Notes under the pieces: generated by a model
Told to the model about the DNA's origin: nothing
Databases searched by the model: none
What the model saw: the letters and a program-made list of their open reading frames with translations, nothing else
Translations under genes and position numbers: made by a program
Assembly (NCBI RefSeq): GCF_047663525.1
Contig: NC_092590.1
Span: 10,498,001 to 10,562,000, forward strand
DNA length: 64,000 bases
Source of the DNA: Anas platyrhynchos
Taxonomy: Eukaryota; Chordata; Aves; Anseriformes; Anatidae
Direction: 5' to 3'
Shown: one piece after another, positions 60,820 through 64,000 of the stretch
Position numbering within the stretch: the stretch's first letter is position 1
Layout: the number at the start of each line of letters is the position of its first letter

Positions 60820-63800
60820 TTCAAGGGCAAATCCTGGAAAATGAGGGTTGGTTATTTATGGAAGAAACAGCCAAAGGAGAAGATCAGAAGGATCTGAGTA
60901 GGAAGCGCACAATGATTTGCAATAATCATAATCTTCAGAGGGAACTAAATTGCACTATTTGCCCATAAAAATGCAAGAGACACCTGCAGATGTTCAATAC
61001 CATGAGGTGATCAGCTCCCAGCTCTCCGTGACTTCCCAGTGCACTGCCTGGGACCCAGAGTTTGGACAAGCCTGAGCACCCCAAATAAGCTGTACCAGGA
61101 AGCTGTTTGTAGGAATGGGTGCTGGTGGGGCTGCCGCTGCAGTTCCTGATGCTCTTTGATAGTGTTGAGCCCTGCCTCAGGTGTTCTCCTACTAATAACT
61201 TAATTTCTGACTTCCTGCTTTGGAAGCTAAAACTTGTAAAGAAAAACAACTGGGTTTCGTGTCCAGATTGTATCAGATTGAATGCCTATCCTATTTTGGA
61301 TTTCTATCAGTCAGCTTTGTGAGATGCTTACAGATGAAGGGCTCTTCCTCATCTGTGTGTGCGCCACTGACAGAAACCAGATCTTTCTGAAGCACATCTT
61401 TCATCCTTGCCTGTGATGTGACTCCTGTGAGACCGTACTCCCATCCCCATTTTGGGCTTTCCTTTTGGGGTATTTCATACATCTGGTACCATCCAGCCTG
61501 CCTGCTGGGCGTTGTGGTAAAGGTGAGGGAGGGCTCAGCTGAGCATGGAGTTACATTAGTGACTGAAGCAACTCGCCACGTTTCCACAGGGGCTTTCTGA
61601 CAGGAACGGGTTTTTGATGCTCCGGATGTTTTTGGACCTTTGTCAGGACCGGGTGCGGCTGGAGTGAGTGCATGGGCTGGGCCCGGATGTGCTAAAAATG
61701 AGTCCATGGCAGCAGAGGCATTTTCAGTTCCTGAATTACACCATTAGTCACGCTGCTGGGGATGAGCTGGGATCTTAGCACAGGGCTAAGAAACCACAGA
61801 GCCATGGCTTTACCGATGGCCGCACCACCGGCACATCACAAAGGAGAGCTGCCCGTTGACCTGGGCTCAGCTTCCCCTCGTGCTCTTTGATGTCTGCTCT
61901 GCCCAAGCACGCTCTTTTCTGCAAAACAAAAATAGGTTTGCAGATGGCATGGTAAGGAAAAAGCACCGTGAGCATTACCCAGAGGACAACATCACTTGCT
62001 CTCCGCTCTCTGGGCGGGGGTGGCTCACACTGATGCTCCTGTGCTCTCCTTTTATCCCTTTTCCTTCTCTACTCAGCAATGCACAACATGCAAAAAGCTC
62101 TTTCTTATATAAAACTGTGCCCATTAAAGACGTTTTAAAATTGATTTGGCATGACTAATGCAAGGGGGGTGGCAGCTGGGTTTTCATCCTGTAACACAAC
62201 CCCTAGGAACTCCTACCTTTTATCTCGCACACGGACAGGCAAGCATATCACCATCAAAGGGTGACAATCTGGTGGTTTAAATAGCTTTAAAGAGTTTAAT
62301 TAAAACCTACTAAATAGGTTTAACAGGTTTAAATAAAGAGAAGCGCGGAGCTCGGAGCCTTTGTCCAAGGCGGGCTGGGGTGCAGATGATCACGCTGAGC
62401 ACAGTTATTACTTTACAGAGTGCAAACAACATGCTCATCCCTCGTTAGCACACAATAATGAAGACATCCACCAGGTTTCTTTGCAGGAGCAGGAAGCGCC
62501 CTGAGGAAAATCGCAGTTAGGTGTGCTTGGCTGGGAGCCGGCAGTTCTTCTGAGCTTATAGAAGAAGCGATGAGATGAAACTGGAGCGGAGTTTGGTGGC
62601 CACGTGTTTGGGGAGGTAAAGCTCGGAGTGTTTGGATTACAGGTGCTAGGTGAAACACGGGGGCACTCGGTCACATCCCTGCCACCACGGCGTAGCCACA
62701 GCTTGTTGCTGGGTCATGCTTGGTGCTGCATTCGGGGGAGCGGAGGAGCACCGGGGCAGTGCCGGCACCAAAGTTTCGTTTCCTGCCTTCGTCCTGTTCC
62801 CGGTGGGAGAAATTGTGGCGGCTCCCTCCCTTTCCTTCCTCTCCTGTGGTCTTGCTGCCAGCCGGCGATACCAGCCTGCAGTCCAGGGGTCAGCAGCAAG
62901 CCCGACTTGGGGCAGCGTTGTGCTGTTGGTGATCCAGCATGGGGCTGTCATCAGGGACACGGCTTTTCCTTCACCAGGTGCTGTTGTGGTGGGGATGGTT
63001 GTGTGCAGGTACCTTTACAAACACGTCCTGTGTCGTGTATTGCTTTAACACACCGACGAAATAAAAAGCTGTGAAGGTTGTGCTTTTTTCTCAGGGCTTA
63101 CTTCAGTTTCAGTAAATTTGCAAATGGTTTTGTTACATTGAACACCACCTTCGTCGCGCACTGTTACCGGCTCTGGCCATCCGCTGGATTGCATCAGAAC
63201 TGGAATTCCTTCAAAGAAAATAGCTGACACGGCCATAGGGGAAAGATGTAAGGTATGAGTCATGAAGAGCTGTGTATATGAAAAGGGAATTAGCTATACC
63301 AAATGAATTACTTTTAAAAAACAGGTTTGCATTTTCTGTGTCTTTAATATTTGTTTTTAATTCTTGAATGTTTAAGTTATAGATTTTCTTAATCTTGGTC
63401 TTAATGGTACTGAATAGGAATGATTGAATTGATGTCTTCAAACCATACTGTTAAAATTGCCCCTAAATCTCTTCCAAGGGAAGGCTTTGTGTTTTGGAAG
63501 CACCTATGTTTCTGCTAAAATCTCTGCTTGCTGTTTTCTTTTAGTTAACATTTATAGCATGGACTAGCCATTTACATGTATAACAACCCGCAACTAACCT
63601 ATGGCCACAATTCAGCGCTGTTGTTTGATTTTGGGGAAGTTTTGTGTCCTAATTTCAATCTTAACAAAATACTTCTGATAAATTTGGAAGTACTGCAGGG
63701 AGGACTCTTCGTAGGATTTATCCAAACAGAGCAGGTAAAACTCTCTGTTCGTAAAACCGTGCCTGACCTGAACCTGCAATTTTCCTGGCAATGTGTTTCT

Positions 63801-64000
63801 CTTGGTACTGGGTAGCTCGTATTTGTGCCATTTGAGTGGGGGTTGGACTGCATCTAGTGGAGTTAAAATAATTTCCAGAAACGCTGAGGGAGGACTGAAA
63901 TAACAGCAGTTACTAGAAATGAATCCCTTTTCTTGCGCTGTCCTCGGTTACAGCTTTCTGCAGTGTTTTTGGAGGCTTGACTCTGCACTGAACACGTGCT
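60820..64000. other. Unique sequence, no gene recognised
   Basis: Frames at 61291-61707 (-, 138 codons) and 62604-63074 (+, 156 codons from a non-overlapping-phase cluster) have no recognisable domain. The region at 62560-63050 is GC-richer with scattered CpG. The end of the window is ordinary unique sequence. Confidence 0.4.
63060..63065 (+). promoter_or_regulatory. Candidate polyadenylation signal AATAAA with GU-rich downstream element
   Basis: AATAAA is followed about 12-22 bases later by GGTTGTGCTTTTTTC, a good downstream element. It sits just after two overlapping open frames end (63048 and 63074). It may mark the 3' end of an unrecognised transcript. Confidence 0.3.

Noticed and set aside
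61291..61707. 138-codon minus-strand frame
   Set aside because: No recognisable domain, overlapped by a plus-strand frame, no splice or polyadenylation support.

Overview
This window reads as an intron-rich or intergenic stretch of a vertebrate nuclear genome, most probably a bird. The taxon clue is the repeats. A 3' end of a CR1 LINE at about 60515-60819 keeps the CR1 ORF2 C-terminus and the short tandem ATTCTGTG tail. A second CR1 piece, from ORF1, opens the window at 1-505. A much older CR1/L3-like LINE lies at about 14341-15715. I saw no mammalian SINEs or L1. The ATTCTGTG tail, rather than the ATTCTATG tail I associate with chicken, hints at a galloanserine other than chicken, but weakly. 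There are no prokaryotic operons, CRISPR arrays, rRNA or tRNA genes that I can support.

Nearly every open frame is short, overlaps frames on the other strand, and resembles no family I recognise. The best protein-coding evidence is a candidate first exon at 54660-54735 (+): two nearby ATGs, a textbook signal peptide and a consensus GTAAGT donor in phase 1. It would begin a secreted or type I membrane protein whose other exons I cannot place; a well-spliced candidate exon at 58352-58512 would truncate it. A second, weaker candidate is a pair of in-phase exons at 12756-12872 and 13393-13437 (+), which would form the 3' end of a small unrecognised coding or long noncoding transcript. The longest open frame is on the minus strand at 47827-48645 (272 codons from its first ATG). 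It has an AATAAA signal 176 bases beyond its stop, but no recognisable domain.

Layout: 1-505 CR1 ORF1 relic; 0.5-12.7 kb mostly unique sequence with T-runs and an (ATT)n array; 12.7-13.4 kb candidate exon pair; 14.3-15.7 kb ancient LINE interrupted by a TA/TG microsatellite; 16.6-17.1 kb and 23.3-23.9 kb AT-rich blocks dense in homeodomain-type motifs that look like conserved noncoding elements; 32-42 kb AT-rich unique sequence; 42.4 kb a 130-bp polypurine tract; 41.8 and 44.8 kb possible very old sauropsid repeats; 47.6-48.7 kb long minus-strand open frame; 53.9 and 56.5 kb two perfect palindromes of 20 and 22 bp; 54.7 kb signal-peptide exon; 60.5 kb young CR1; 63.06 kb isolated polyadenylation signal. 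No set of genes here visibly works together. I found no convincing new biological system; the signal-peptide exon and the long minus-strand frame are the items most worth checking.
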